Positions 10,004 through 22,188 of a DNA stretch of 64,000 nucleotides are shown piece after piece. Numbering within the stretch: the stretch's first letter is position 1; each line of letters starts with the position of its first letter. The position numbers were made by a program, and so were the translations under genes. This DNA is from Ascidia mentula (taxonomy: Eukaryota; Chordata; Ascidiacea; Phlebobranchia; Ascidiidae). The DNA is taken from contig OX387201.1 in NCBI GenBank assembly GCA_947561715.1, positions 20,040,001 through 20,104,000 on the forward strand, written 5' to 3'. Under the pieces are notes generated by a model. The model did not search any database. It had not been told where the DNA came from and worked only from the letters and a program-made list of their open reading frames with translations.

Positions 10004-13000
10004 ATGACGGACACAGAAAGTAAGAGAAGAAGAATGACTACAACAATTTCAGAATCTGGTTCGAAAGTTGACCAACAGAAAGCAGGTCTAATGTGTTATT
10101 CTCTCCTTTGTTGCATAAAATTGAATGGAAAGTTACTAAAATCAATTATGCCTTAAACTAAACCTTAGCTTTATTGGGAATGTATCATGCATAGTGACTT
10201 TTTAATTAAAGTGATTAAAATAAAATTTTGTTTTTAGGCAAGTAATGTACAAATGCTATTTTAGGCACTAACAAGATATTAACTTTGAATCAGATTCCAC
10301 ACAGCACATATCAGCATCAGGAGCAACCATAACTGGTAGCAATGCCGGGGTTCAAGGTGATGTCAATCAACCAACAATAATAATCAACTACAATACTCCA
10401 GGTATATTTGTCAACTGATCAATGCACTGTAAACTAATGCAACATTAAATGGTACATTCTGTTTATGTTCACATTTAATTTTTGCAATAAAACTTTTTAA
10501 CCTTTGCACCAACATACCATTTCATTTTATACAAAGACGATATTATGCCCTTAAAGTCAGATTAGTGTGAATTTTTGCAGGTCCATCAAAAGAAGATGAC
10601 CAAGCAGATGAAAGTAAGCTCTTGTATCCTCTTTACTGCGGCATTTAAAATATTAAACTCCATAATGTCTCACGATAATGCCTAAATGCTTTCTTATGAT
10701 AATGTGTAGTTAGCCATAATTACAAGTATCTTCAGTTATATGTCTGTTTGCAGAAAAAACGCAGCAAGAAGCCATTCAAATCATCAAAAATCAACAGGAT
10801 GAAATTAAGTCTGTCACATCTCTTTTTGGTTTAAATGAAGAAGGAATCCCAGATGTTTGTCCACAGTTGGAGAAACGTGATTTTTACAAAGGTATTGATA
10901 CCAAGAAAGGTGAAGAGTTTGTGCCATCAACAATAAGGTACAATGAAAATAAAGTTAAAGGAGAGCGTATAACTTTTGATGAGCTGCTTTCCACAATCGA
11001 AAGTGGTAATCAGTTTCTTGCCATTGTTGGCGCAGCTGGTGCAGGGAAATCCACTTTGTCCAAGAAACTTTTGAGAAAAAACAAAGATGGGTATTTGGTG
11101 TTACACCTAAGTTTCATGAATTTAGATTATGGAAATGAAAAACTCACACTTCAAGAACTCCTACTTGATAAGCAGTTTCCAGAAGTTGATCAAACTGTCC
11201 TTGATGCTGCATTTAAATGGATGAAACAAAACCAAGAAAAATGTGTTTTGGTATTTGATGGTCTGGACCAGGCAACATGGTCATTAGAAAATATGAAGCG
11301 AATTAATACAGATTATAAAACTCGGTTCACAATTCAACAGCTTGTTGCCAATCTCTGCAGCAAAACCCTGCTCAAAAAATCATCATTGATCTTTACATCA
11401 CGTCCTCATTCACTGCTTTCCATTCCTGTGGGACTTCGTCCAAAACCCACTATATATATCCATGACCTTACTACAGAAAACACGAAGAAGCTATTTGATT
11501 TCTATGCTGGAGAAAAGGCAAACGAACTGTGGGAAAAACTTAAAGAAACTCCAGAAATGCTAGACTTTTGTCACAATCCATTGCTTTTGCAGTTTGCTGT
11601 GAATGTTGGTTTGTCTAGTGACAAAAGCTGTTTTGGCACAATTACAAGCTTATTTGATGTAGTTTTGCAACAACTCGATCAATCCAACCACGCAAAGGGT
11701 AGTATACTCTCTTTGAGAGAACCACTTGGCAGAATGGCATATAATGGAATGACTCGTAAAACTGTTGTATTTACCCACCAAGAACTCTCAAATGTGGGCC
11801 TGGAGTGTCTTAACGTACAGGATGTTGTAATAAAACTACCAAACTTTTCGTGGTTTTTAGAAAGAAAAGTTTTCGATGTTGCAGATTCTTGTTTTTTCTT
11901 TGTTCACCAAATGATTCAGGAATTTTCTGCTGCTTCGTACATTTCCTTGTTCATGCCAGATGAAGACTTCGACAAATTCCTTGATACATTGGTTGGAGAA
12001 GAACACTGGAACATGACGCGACGATTTGTTTGTGGCCTCTTGCTTGGAAAGGAAAGTTGTAAGTACATTCCTTGATCTGTATATTTTGTGTCATAAGGTT
12101 TGCAGGCTTGGCAACCCACGCATTGTAGCCTAGAAAAGTCAGAGCAAGATTTCAAAAATCAAGCTCCCGGTGAGGCTTGAACTCACGACCCTGGGCTAAC
12201 CAGGCCCAACGCTCTACCAACTGAGCTAAAGGAGCTCAGTGGTTTCACGGGGTATATTGTGGCCAAGGTACACTGGTGCGCAAGCGCACAACTTGCCAGG
12301 CAACCTTCATATATACGTAGGGGATCTCTACCACCGTATCAGATAACGCAGTAATATTTCATGCAATGGCATGATCGCCCAACTGCACAGTTCCTTGCTT
12401 GGCGATACTGCCAATCATGCCATTGCATGAAATATTAGTGGTATAGATCTCCTATAGCTCAGTTGGTAGAGCGTTGGTTGGCCCATGGTCATGAGTTCAA
12501 ACCTCACCTGATTTTTCAAATCTTGCTCCGACTTGTCAGGAAAAAGTGGCTGTTCCAGCTAGGCTGCAATGCCTGGGCTGCCAAGCCTGAAAACACAATA
12601 TTCGCGATACGTTAGCTGTGATCGCCAAGCAAGGACCTGCGCAGTGGGGCGATCATGCCATTGCATGAAATGTTACTGCGTTTTGTGTCATAATTTCTTT
12701 TTTGCTGACAGCTTCAAGAAGTGACAATACTGAAACCAACTTGGAGCCTGGATGTGCTACTAGTTCCGCTAGCAAGAGGACATTCCCCAGCATTCCACAA
12801 AAAGGTTTTGTTGCATTTGATGTTGCCAGTTAAGCTGTTAAGGTCAAGTAACTGAAAATATTTCAAAAACTTGCAAAACTGGACCAAAACTAAATGCCAA
12901 CGTAACTTCAATGTGAGTCTAGCAGGCTACAAGTTGGAGTAAACCAATCAAATCTGCTTTTTGTTATTCTCATGTATCGGTCATTGCCTTGCCTTCATAA

Positions 13001-14445
13001 CATTACAAAAATACGCAGTCGCGTATGCTATTTGAATTGACATATTTATACTCAACAATTTCACAGCACTGCGGTTAGTTTTGCACTGCGTTTTTTAACA
13101 CAGCACATGGTAACGCAAAGCTTCTACAAATAGTGGCTGTGTTTGTAAAAATATATATGAGTGCAAATGATTCGTGCAACCAAATACATTTTAACAATTT
13201 CCATTGCAAATGTTGATCTTTCTTGTTTTCCAGACAAAAGTGCGAAATTATTGGATGCCCTTTCAAGATATCTCCAATCTCAACCCAGGGGTTACGATCT
13301 ACTGAGTGAGTAAATGATATAAATGCCAACAGTTTAATGCGTGTTTGTAAACATTACATTTATTTATGTAACAATGGGTGGATTTGTTACGTCACACAGC
13401 CATTGTTTGAACCGAACACTCAGTGCAGTTTTTTTCAGTTGTGAAAAAATCTTGTAAAGGAAGGTCGTGTTTATTTCTGTCCTAATATTTTGTGATAATT
13501 TAAACGTTTTATATTGGATTGATTTGTTGGTTCTTGTGTTGATTAAATCCGACTTAAACGTGGAGAATTCTGTGCAAGAATAAAGTAAGTTTTATTTTAA
13601 GTGATTTTATTAAAACTGGAAACCAGACATCTGCTTTTTTGTAAACTTTCCTGTTTTGTTTCAGATTTATTTCTTGATTTGAAGGAAATCCAAAAATGCC
13701 ATCTAGAAAAAATCGCTAGGTTTTGTCCTCTGGGGTTGTATTTTTCCTATACCCGACTTCACTCAATCGTTGAGGTTTTGTCGGAATTTTTACCAAAAGT
13801 TACAAGAAATGATTTGTGGCTGGTGATGATGAATTGCGGCCTGAACTCCGAAGATTTAACGATTATTTGTGAAGCAATAAAAAGAATGGAATACGGGGTT
13901 TGTTCGGATAAATAAGTTTTTATTTAAATAAAAGCATTTTTTACCAAAGTTTTCGATTTTAAGAAAATTGACATAAAATATTTTTATTGTAGTTTAGGGA
14001 ATAATTTTGTTTGTGTATTTTTTACTCTTTTCCAGTTAATATTTGTTTATTCCTGGTTTAAAGAGCATCAAAACATTTCCTACAAACAATATTTATATTT
14101 TAAATAGTTGGAAGTTCTCGACCTGAGTTTGAACGACTTTCATCGAAGAGATGGGGAAAAAATTTGTGGGATTTTACCGAAGGTTGGGTGGAGGTTGGAG
14201 CTGAGTTGGTGCAAATTGGATCCGGATTCGATTAAGATGGTGGAAGACGCACTTGGGAATATGAGAGTTCCTGTGAGGATTTAATTTAAAAGATTTATTT
14301 GTAATTTTTATTAAAATCAAAAACTTTTGTGACTTTTCAGCCGGACGTTTGGGGTTTGGATGAAGGTGAACAGTTCTACCCCACCTCCTATCCTGACTCC
14401 AGTGGTTCGGATTCGAGTTATACTGACTCCAGTGGGTCGGATTGA
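10004..14445 (+). CDS. NACHT-LRR (NLR) receptor gene 1, complete
   Basis: Nine exons join in phase: 10004-10085, 10294-10401, 10581-10613, 10754-12058, 12712-12804, 13234-13305, 13665-13897, 14108-14272 and 14341-14445, giving about 731 residues. Order: a short basic N-terminus; a beta-rich motif exon (ATITGSNAGVQGD, PTIIINYNTP); a linker; a NACHT domain in the large exon with Walker A GAAGAGKST near residue 168, Walker B-like VLVFDGLDQ near 240, sensor-like IFTSRP and a winged-helix-type FVHQMIQEF; two or three ribonuclease-inhibitor-type LRRs (NDLWLVMMNCGL, LEVLDLSLNDF); and an acidic serine tail with two DSSGSD repeats. NLRs are cytosolic pattern-sensing ATPases. No CARD, Pyrin or Death domain is visible at the N-terminus. 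The ATG follows GACAAACATC and lies in the frame open from 9878. A close paralogue starts at 60745. The family call is firm; ligand and signalling partner are unknown. Confidence 0.93.
10294..10401 (+). other. Exon encoding a conserved beta-strand motif in NLR gene 1
   Basis: This 36-codon exon is bounded by phase-1 introns. It encodes a Gly/Thr/Ile/Asn-rich segment with the pattern ATITGS-x2-GVQGD-x3-PTI-x3-YNTP, which is also kept in the 61032-61136 exon of NLR gene 2. Alternating hydrophobic and polar residues predict beta strands. It sits where other NLRs carry an effector domain. The function is not known to me. Confidence 0.8.
12090..12690. repeat. Pair of opposed tRNA-derived SINEs in NLR1 intron 4
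   Basis: A minus-strand tRNA-like head (12163-12235) and a plus-strand tRNA-like head (about 12446-12515) face each other around a hairpin. The arms, 12352-12375 and 12414-12437, are 24 bases and perfectly complementary. Downstream of the plus-strand head runs a body (GCCTGGGCTGCCAAGCCTG, GATCGCCAAGCAAGGACCTG) that ends near GCATGAAATGTTACTGCG. The same body fragments recur at 28440, 30063, 59950 and 63400. Confidence 0.8.
12163..12235 (-). tRNA. tRNA-like sequence (Thr GGT-like), SINE head or pseudogene
   Basis: The reverse strand gives 73 bases that fold as a tRNA. The acceptor GCTCC pairs with GGAGC, the D arm is GCTC-AGTTGGTA-GAGC, and the T arm is GTGAG-TTCAAGC-CTCAC. The anticodon stem is TTGGGC/GCCCAG, one pair longer than normal, around the loop CTGGTTA (anticodon GGT). 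The lower acceptor pairs are imperfect (T-G, T-C). The extra stem pair and its place in a repeated element argue for a tRNA-derived SINE rather than a working tRNA. Confidence 0.6.
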
Positions 14446-15500
14446 AGCAGAAGCTCAACACAAAAACTACCTCGTGTTCCTCATAATTATTTGTTTTCGT
14501 GATTCCTCAAAAATAAATAAATTTAACAAAAACAAAACTTCCGCCATTTTTTTTTCTTCCGCAGCGGTCACCAAGACCGAAACTTTAACGATGCCGGTAG
14601 GGGTTTTTAAACAAATAGAAATAAAATTAGGATTGAACACCGGGCCGATTTTTTTGGCAATTAAAATACGTGCAGTTTTAAAAACAGAGAATTGCACATT
14701 TGATTTAAAGATTTAATATTTTAGTTAATATCTGTTTGTAAATTTTAGCACGTAACGACCAACCAATAGATGCGCGAATTTGATAAGTTTTTCAACTTCT
14801 GTCATTTCGTCAAAATTGTTTTTTTTTAAAACAAAATTAAATATCATGTTCGAATAAACACAAATTGAAATGACATCACAAAATCAAGACAGCTTATGAC
14901 AAGCAACGAATTAACAATTAGGAAAACGTGATTCGGGCTTGGGAAGAGTAATTTAACGTATCCTTTGTAATTTAGTTCACTGGAATCGCAGCTAGGGCAA
15001 TAAAGGAGTCTGGGCCCAGGCTACTTTTCCCGGTAGATTCTCTAACACGTCACGAACGGACGATGGGGATTTCCCCGGCTCTTGCGTAGCTACTTAAACT
15101 TGTGTTTTCACGAGACTAAGCAATAGTACAACTCCAATATTAGGTTTATTATAGCACAAACCTTATTACGTACAAAGAGCGTCATGTTTTTTTGCGGGAT
15201 TTGTTCGAAGGCCGTGGATTTCGACACTATAGGACATGTGTACCATTGTCTATCAGCACGTGGTGAACGAAACGTTTCGTTTATGTAAGATGTTTTCTTG
15301 TTTTTAAAATACCTCTGTGCAATGCCTTAATAATTATTTTAGTTCGGAAAGAATGATATTTCCAACAAACATGTCCAAAGCGCTGGTTTAACCACGGCAC
15401 GCGTGAACCAAGGAAACCGACCGTTCGTGAGGTGGTTAGAGTATTGTCGCCGCACAATACATGTATATACTAAAAAAGGCCCAAAGCGTATAACTATCTT
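14446..15500. other. NLR1 3' flank and intergenic DNA
   Basis: An AATAAA at 14512-14517 lies about 65 bases after the NLR1 stop and is the likely polyadenylation signal. The rest holds no recognised gene. A 12-base GGGGATTTCCCC occurs at 15065-15076 in a block similar to 48110-48160. Confidence 0.6.
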
Positions 15501-16390
15501 ATGACCGAGAGTTAAAACCAAAGTCATTGTAATCACGCGTTCAACGCATGTCCGAGTTGTGATGTCCAATAAAACGACATGGGGAAAAAATTAAGAATTA
15601 ATTTCCGGTTTAGGTCAATTCCTCTGATCGGACAATTTAATGAGAAAAACTTGCCGAGCTGGTGGCAGGTGAAAAAATTGTAGCCGGTAGAAGCAGCCAC
15701 ATTAAAGTTGTGTTTTAAACTATGTAATTTGGGAAATAAAGCCATATAGGTAACTTAGGCAACAAAACTAACTGCGTAAATCAAGTAAAAATAATTATAG
15801 GAATTTCTTTGCCAAAATTTAAACACAAGTACTTCTTTCGCAAATGATAAATAAAGCTTAAATAAACATAACTACTTTTAGTTATTCGGAAAACAAAGTC
15901 AACCTAAACATAAACAACCTTATTTAGGGCACTTAGATAATCAAGCTATATGAATAACTGACGTAATCGACCAACTTCAAGTTGCATTAAAGTTGCGCAA
16001 CAACTCCAAATAGGGTATCAATACGTGTGGCCAACCGCAGACTACATAAGCAGGGCGACTAGCGCCTGCCAAATTAGTGTGTTTTAACTGATGCTGTGTA
16101 AGGGTCTAGGCTGTTGGTTCTGCTTTAGTACTCTCCATGTTTTGAAGAAACTTCTGTGCTGTGCTGTATTATATTACTGGATTGTCGAAAATGTACGGAT
16201 TTATAAACAACTTTGAACTGGTTTGAAGCTTGGTGGATGGATTTGCTGTAACCTTGAGATAGCGAAGGCAAGTTGCCTACGAGGCCGAGTTGCCATCGAG
16301 ACTTGGTCGGATCCTTTGGGTGCGAGGCCCGAGACGCAGTCGTACCCCACGGTCCCGCAGCGGAGGCGTACGCCGACAGTATCTACCACT
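15500..16390. repeat. Dispersed repeat, inverted partner at 41.1-41.9 kb
   Basis: About 0.85 kb is matched in reverse complement by about 41120-41890. Shared landmarks include CACGCGTTCAACGCATG, GGGTCTAGGCTGTTGGTT, a region GGATTTATAAACAACTTTG, and GGCAAGTTGCCTACGAGGCC near the end. A TATA-like ACATAAGCAG and AATAAA-like signals suggest an LTR, but the ends could not be fixed. Confidence 0.75.
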
Positions 16391-16454
16391 TTTTTCCGAC
16401 AAGTCGGAGCGAGATATGCAAAATAACCCCACCCGCTGGTATGTTTCAAACTAA

Positions 16455-16510
16455 AGGCAATGGGTTAACCAGACCCAACGCTCTACCAACTGAGCTACGC
16501 GATTTCAGAG
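16455..16510 (-). repeat. tRNA-derived SINE fragment (A-box half)
   Basis: The minus strand reads GTAGCTCAGTTGGTAGAGC, the tRNA-like A-box half also present in the NLR intron SINEs. The T-arm half is missing. A similar fragment lies at about 59795-59830. Confidence 0.6.
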
Positions 16511-16786
16511 ATTTGAAGGTAGTTTATAATGGTCAAGATACACTGGTGAGTCAGCACACAACTTTACTAACGATCTTCACATCTCTACCACTAATCATAC
16601 CACGCAGAAATATATCGCGATATCATATGTGAAGGTTGGCTATTGTAGATGAGGTTGCCAAGTACGGGTTTTCACAGTAGAGCGATCCTGTCTAGTTCCT
16701 GCGTTAATAATTCGTACAACCATAAACAAACATGTATTTGCCTGCGGTCGAGTCAAGACATCAGCTTGCATTCATGTTTATTGATT

Positions 16787-19700
16787 TTACAGACAGTGAT
16801 ATCTGCATGTTATAGGAATATCGTTTTTCTGACATTGTTTTATCCAAGTTGCCACACAGTTGGAATGTCCCCCGAAGCTACAGCCTTGACAATATGTGTA
16901 GAGTCCGCGCACTTGAAGTTGACAGTAGAAGCACGTGACTGGTTTGTTTTTGTGTTCGGCATCAATGCGTCGGTCACATGACCAGGGGTTACTCTGGGGC
17001 ATTCGTCGTTGGCAGACTTGGCATCCCAGGGTGAAAGTTGAAGAGGATGAGAGAGATTGGATTGCAGGAACTCGGCTCAGCTTTACAACCTGAATGAAAA
17101 TTGTAAAGCTAGCACAGTGCCACTCAACAGCTGCACTGATGACACCTTACAGGCCGAAACAGTGCATGTACACACTCTGTCTGCAGCTTTGAATGAAAAT
17201 TATTTTAATTGACAAATGTTGATATTGTCGTAACTTGGATAAAAAAGGGAACAGTGGCCATCTGTATACAACTTACACAGCTCCACTTTGCTTATCATAG
17301 AGTAGTTATTTCACCTGAGCATGTTGTATCCATAACCTGTTCTTTGCCAACAAATCAAGGTAGGAGTTTTGCCAATGATCAACTGTTTCAACATCAATAG
17401 GAAGGTTATATGTGGATGGATAGGATGACATTGCAAGCAACATACACACTGGACTTTGCACATCATTCATTTCAGCAAAAAATCTGCAAATACATTGAAT
17501 ACAACGCATGCAGCAAACTGAAAACTGTTAGAGTTTTGTGAAAAAATAGAAAAAGAAATTCAACTCCACAACTATTTTTGAGTGAATAAACATGACTGAA
17601 GGTTATGTGTGTTGTGGATGGCAACTTTAGAGTAAAGAACATTCTTGTAAAGACTTTTTACCTACGTACAAGCAGTTGGCAGATTATTTTATCTCATTGT
17701 CTGGTAAGTGTTAGTTCTGTTGTTTCAAAAATATGCTGTTGATAAATCGTTGTATTTCTTTGTCAATTTCAAAAATACGATGTTTTGCCGGAATGCTTTG
17801 AACTGCACAAACTCACTCTAATTGCTGACAGGCAATCTCTTCTTTGATTGAATCGAGTGGAGCCGGCCAGAGAGTGGGACACACACTGATGACTCCATCT
17901 GAGATGTTAAGCTCCTCATCAGCAGGAGATGTTGAGGAAGAAGAATTCATCTCCTTGGTAACGACCTTCTCATGCCACCTCCCACCGTGAGCAGTCAGGA
18001 TTCGTTTTTCAGATTCATTTTCAATATTCATTCCAGAAGGTGCATCTATTCGACCAAACTTTGATATCGCGTCCAGTTCGATGTCCTGAAAAAGACAGGA
18101 GATTGTTTCTTACATCTTTCATTACTTAGGGTGTGGTGCAACCTTAAAACTGTGTTCACAGCAACCATATGTTTAGCAACACAAAACACTGTGGCCTATC
18201 TATCTATATATATTGATCACACCTCTCTCTGTTGGAACGCTTCAGTTGGAACAAGATATTCGTGCTCAGACAAAAACTCAGCTTCCGATGTTATTCCACC
18301 ATAACCAAACCTAAATCATTAAACTAGATTACAGATTATAATTTCCACTACATGTTTTAATTTTGGACATCTTGGTGTTTAATTGTAGATAACACCGTGA
18401 ATTTTGTTGCGGATGCAGCAACAGGAAAGCATGATAATATATTCTTTTACTAGTTTATGCACAATTGTGTTGCAACAAACTTTGCATGACTTTATATTTA
18501 AGAATAATATCTCTGAACTACCCAGGGTCATCATCTGTCATGTAGAGATCAGGTTCTGATTGTCGTCCTCGAGCGATATCAGTGAGATAATCTTCTACCT
18601 CAAGTCTTCCATCATCAGAACGTTGATCAGCTTCCCCACCATGGATTGCTGAACCATTCAATGCATGTGAACCATGCAGTTCATCCTACAGCAAACATAA
18701 ACCAGTCATTGTGTGTAGAAGCAACCTTGGTAAAATTCATGTCCAACAATTAGTGATAATCAATATTTGCCATGCCATGTTATGAACAAATACTGGTTTA
18801 ACTTTAGAAAATCATTTTGTTTTTTAAACATCAAACCATGGTCACAAGAATCCTTCGATTCCATCCCCATAAAAAAACATGGCATAATTATATCTATTCC
18901 TACAACTTTCTGCATACCAGGCATTTCGCAACTACTCATAAGGTGAAGATCTGCAACAATTGTTTATTCAGTAGCAGATATTACGTCACTAAAACCACCT
19001 CACCTTTTTCACAGTGAGTGAGTGCCTTTTGTTTTTGGCCTCTGCTTTTTCTAACTTTTCTGAAACTTCAGGTTGTGATTTGTTCAAATGAATCTCTTTG
19101 TTGAAAAAAACTCCAAGCAATTTCCACGTCCCAGCAACATTACAGAATCCACCTTTCAAAGCAACATCAGAGTTGTGCGAGCAAAGCTCTTCGAAAGTCA
19201 TTTTTGTCCCACTTCCATCTAAAACATAGTTTTTCGCAACAAACCTAAATTGGTTAAGAGTTAATTGCTCTACAACAGAGTCTGTCATAGTTGGATAATC
19301 ATCAAAGTCAGAACTTGGTTTTAAATTAGACTTGGTGCTTAAAAATATTCTGAACTTTGATCTGGAATTAAGAAAGTTGTTTTGTCTTTGAAATGCAACT
19401 GGCGAAGAAGGACTGGAAATACTCAAACCGTCCAAATCAATCACGTCTTTTGATCCAGTCTTCCATCCAAATATTGTTGGTAATTTTGAAGCAGAACCAG
19501 TGGGACTCTGTGCCCTGGGTGTTGATGCTGTGGCTTGACTTGCGAGGGCGATATGACCACATGAGCTGATGGCAAGTCCACTACTCATGGCCTGCTTAGC
19601 TGGACAAATAGCGTCAAGTAATGAATGCATCATGAGACGGCCATCTTTCGAACATGACAAAATAAAATTTGGATCAGACTTTTTCCAAACTATTCCAGAG

Positions 19701-21770
19701 GGGCTGTCTGTGTGATCCTTAAAATATGTTTAGTTCATTGTTTAAACAGAAAAATAATCAAAAAACAAATGGTTGTTTGATACAACTACAATTATAATTC
19801 ATACCTGGAAATGAGCAAATGGGACATATTTCCTATGCAGATGCCAAATGTTCACGCTGAATTCAAGCATCATAGATATAGTAGCAAGTTGCTCGGGATG
19901 GTGGGGTCTCCATTTAACCGAAGCTACGGACGACATGGTTGGAACATTGTTTATTTCTTTCTCCCTGTTGTTTTCAATCGACCAAACCTGGAATGTGACA
20001 AGTGGAAACATTGGAAAACAAATATTTAACACGGACAATGATTAGATCCATTACCAGCAATGACATGAAAACCACCTTTCACACGCCCTCCAGTGCAAAA
20101 ACAGAGTTAAAAAATTATTCGTGTTATTACAATCACTCACCTTAACCATGTTATCACGCCCTCCAGTGGCAAGAGTCATTTTATGATCTGGATCAGGGTG
20201 CCAGTCAAGAGTATACACAGATCCCTTGTGTGCGATAAACTGGTGAACGTAACCTGTAGGTCGCCTGTAATCCCATATCTAGTAACAACAACAACCAAAA
20301 TTAACATGAAAACTTTCGGTGCAATATTTTAATTTTTTCTCACTAAAATGCTGAGTTTGCATTTAAACGGAGAACATTTTTAGTATCACAAGCACTGGTT
20401 TACTGTTTCACTGGAAGGACATACCAAATATTTCAAAAAAACCTAGATTTTGAAATGGTTTCATATGTTACAATATGACAGTGAGGGGATTTTCACAACA
20501 TGACAGCATTAAATATCCAGATTCAGTTGAAAATTGGCTGCAGGTATTTTTAAATAAGTTAGCACACCCCTAAAACTTACTTGTACATAACCATTATCGA
20601 AGCTAGCAGCAAAAATAAAATATTCATGAGGATTGAACTGAACACTTCTCACGCCATCAGCTTTGCTTTGAAACGTGTAGGTACTTTCCCTTCTCCTCAA
20701 ATCAAACAGCTTCATCGTTCCGTCCTTTAAAAAACAAATGATGCAATATGGCTTCTAAGCTTGTTATTTGAATAAACACATATTTTTATAAACTTTACAC
20801 TCTGCTTTGACTTGTAGGCAGCCAAAAGCAAAATATCACTTGTGATGCATATATTTTCTTACAGAAAAATGTACATGCTCTGCTCCTGTAAGAAGTGTTA
20901 CAAGTTATATTGAGCACAAAAATAAACTTTAACGAACAAGATTTGCTGATTGCGAAAAAGGCTTGTGTCATATGACAATGCAAATTTAAACAAACTTGTC
21001 TAACGGTCTTGACAGGTCCCATCTACATAAGAAACACATTTTTATTTAAAAACCACCCATATATAAAACACCTGTGATCCACTTAGCAAAAGATTTCCTT
21101 CCGAGTTGTGAAACGAAACTTTTGTGACCGTGCGACGATGTTCAGACAATATAGCGAGCTTCTTTTCACGACCAGGAGTGTTTAAATCCCAAGCTACAAC
21201 CGCTCCATTAGTAGCAGCAGTTGCGATCAAATTTTCATCCACGGGACTCCAACCCACGTCAGAACAACTCATGTTCAAACCCTGAAATGAAAAAACAAAA
21301 CATTTTATTTAATTGTGTATGTGTAAACTAATTATGCTGATGAACAGCAATTGTAATCTTAAAAAATTAGGTTAAGCATGCAGCCACAGGTAAAAGCTAA
21401 TTTGATTTCAATAACTTATGATGTATTGTTTTGTTGGGTGGTAACTGGCTTTGGCCAGTCATGAGCAAATAAAAATACCAATATCCCTCCCTTAAAAATA
21501 CAACAGCAATTGCAAAAACATACACTTATAACATGAAACGAAACACAATCAGCACTATCAAACTTAGTGGCACACATTAATTCCATCGGAGCAAACCTGT
21601 TTTCTTCCAATATGAAGATTAAGGTGCTCGCTGAAACCATTAACCTCATCAACATGATAAATTTTCAACAGAGACCGTCCAGCGATGACCACTTTACTGT
21701 TGTCCTTACTGAGGCAAAGTGCATTCACTGCTGTTCCAACATCTATTGAAACGGCTTTGTTTCTCTTCAT
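16787..21770 (-). CDS. WDR24: WDR24, GATOR2 complex subunit, complete
   Basis: Eleven exons join in phase on the minus strand: 21770-21597, 21281-21072, 20724-20581, 20278-20141, 19987-19805, 19717-19004, 18685-18522, 18310-18223, 18085-17817, 17483-17315 and 17089-16787. They encode about 851 residues, against about 790 for human WDR24. An N-terminal WD40 propeller (residues 1 to about 330) has motifs VVIAGRSLLKIY, DENLIATAATNGAVVAWDL, VKLFDLRRR-like and ATGGRDNMVK. A long variable middle follows, then the helical segment FFAEMNDVQ...HWQNSYLDLL and a C-terminal zinc-binding RING-like domain with C-x2-C pairs and GLYTYCQGCSFGGH. WDR24 in GATOR2 opposes GATOR1 and so promotes mTORC1 on lysosomes when amino acids are present. 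A possible AATAAA (minus strand) lies just past the stop. All residues that mark the family are kept, so the gene looks functional. Confidence 0.95.
17100..17195. repeat. Half-copy of foldback repeat in WDR24 last intron
   Basis: The string CTGCACTGATGACACCTTACAGG with its flanks matches the right arm of the foldback element at 25869-26099. Only one arm is present. A left-arm-type fragment lies at about 60507-60560. Confidence 0.7.
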
Positions 21771-22188
21771 AATTTCAAGTTTTCCGATGAAATATGCGGT
21801 GTTTTATATTTAATATCACTTCCACAACACATAAGCACTTTGGTTTACAGAAGACAAGGTCATGAAATTTATTGTATATTTAAAGAACAACACACTGGCT
21901 CTGTTTGCCCTTGCAAATTTTTGATAAAATTACACAATAACAACAATTATTCCAATCCGACCCAGAAAAACCATTTAAGCGCAGATGCAAAGGTGATTTT
22001 TCAGATATAAAGAAACCTGCTTACGGTTAACTACATAAGTACTGTAGCAGCAAGTTCTTAAACAAACTAATTCCCAAGAAAATGTAAACAAAACAAATTC
22101 GTCTCTTGCACGCTTCAGTGATTTTCCAACACGAACAGCGATTTTATCCTCGCAACCAGAACATTAACTTTTCTGGAAGATACTTTTA

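Noticed and set aside
10294-10401. Canonical RHIM motif in NLR1
   Set aside because: The central residues read VQGD, not the V/I-Q-x-G tetrad of RHIM; only a looser beta-motif can be claimed.
16223-16632. Coding frames in the 15.5-16.4 kb repeat (reading ASCLRGRVAIET) shared with 41.1 kb
   Set aside because: The shared stretch is short, frames end differently in the two copies, and both lie in a repeated non-coding element.
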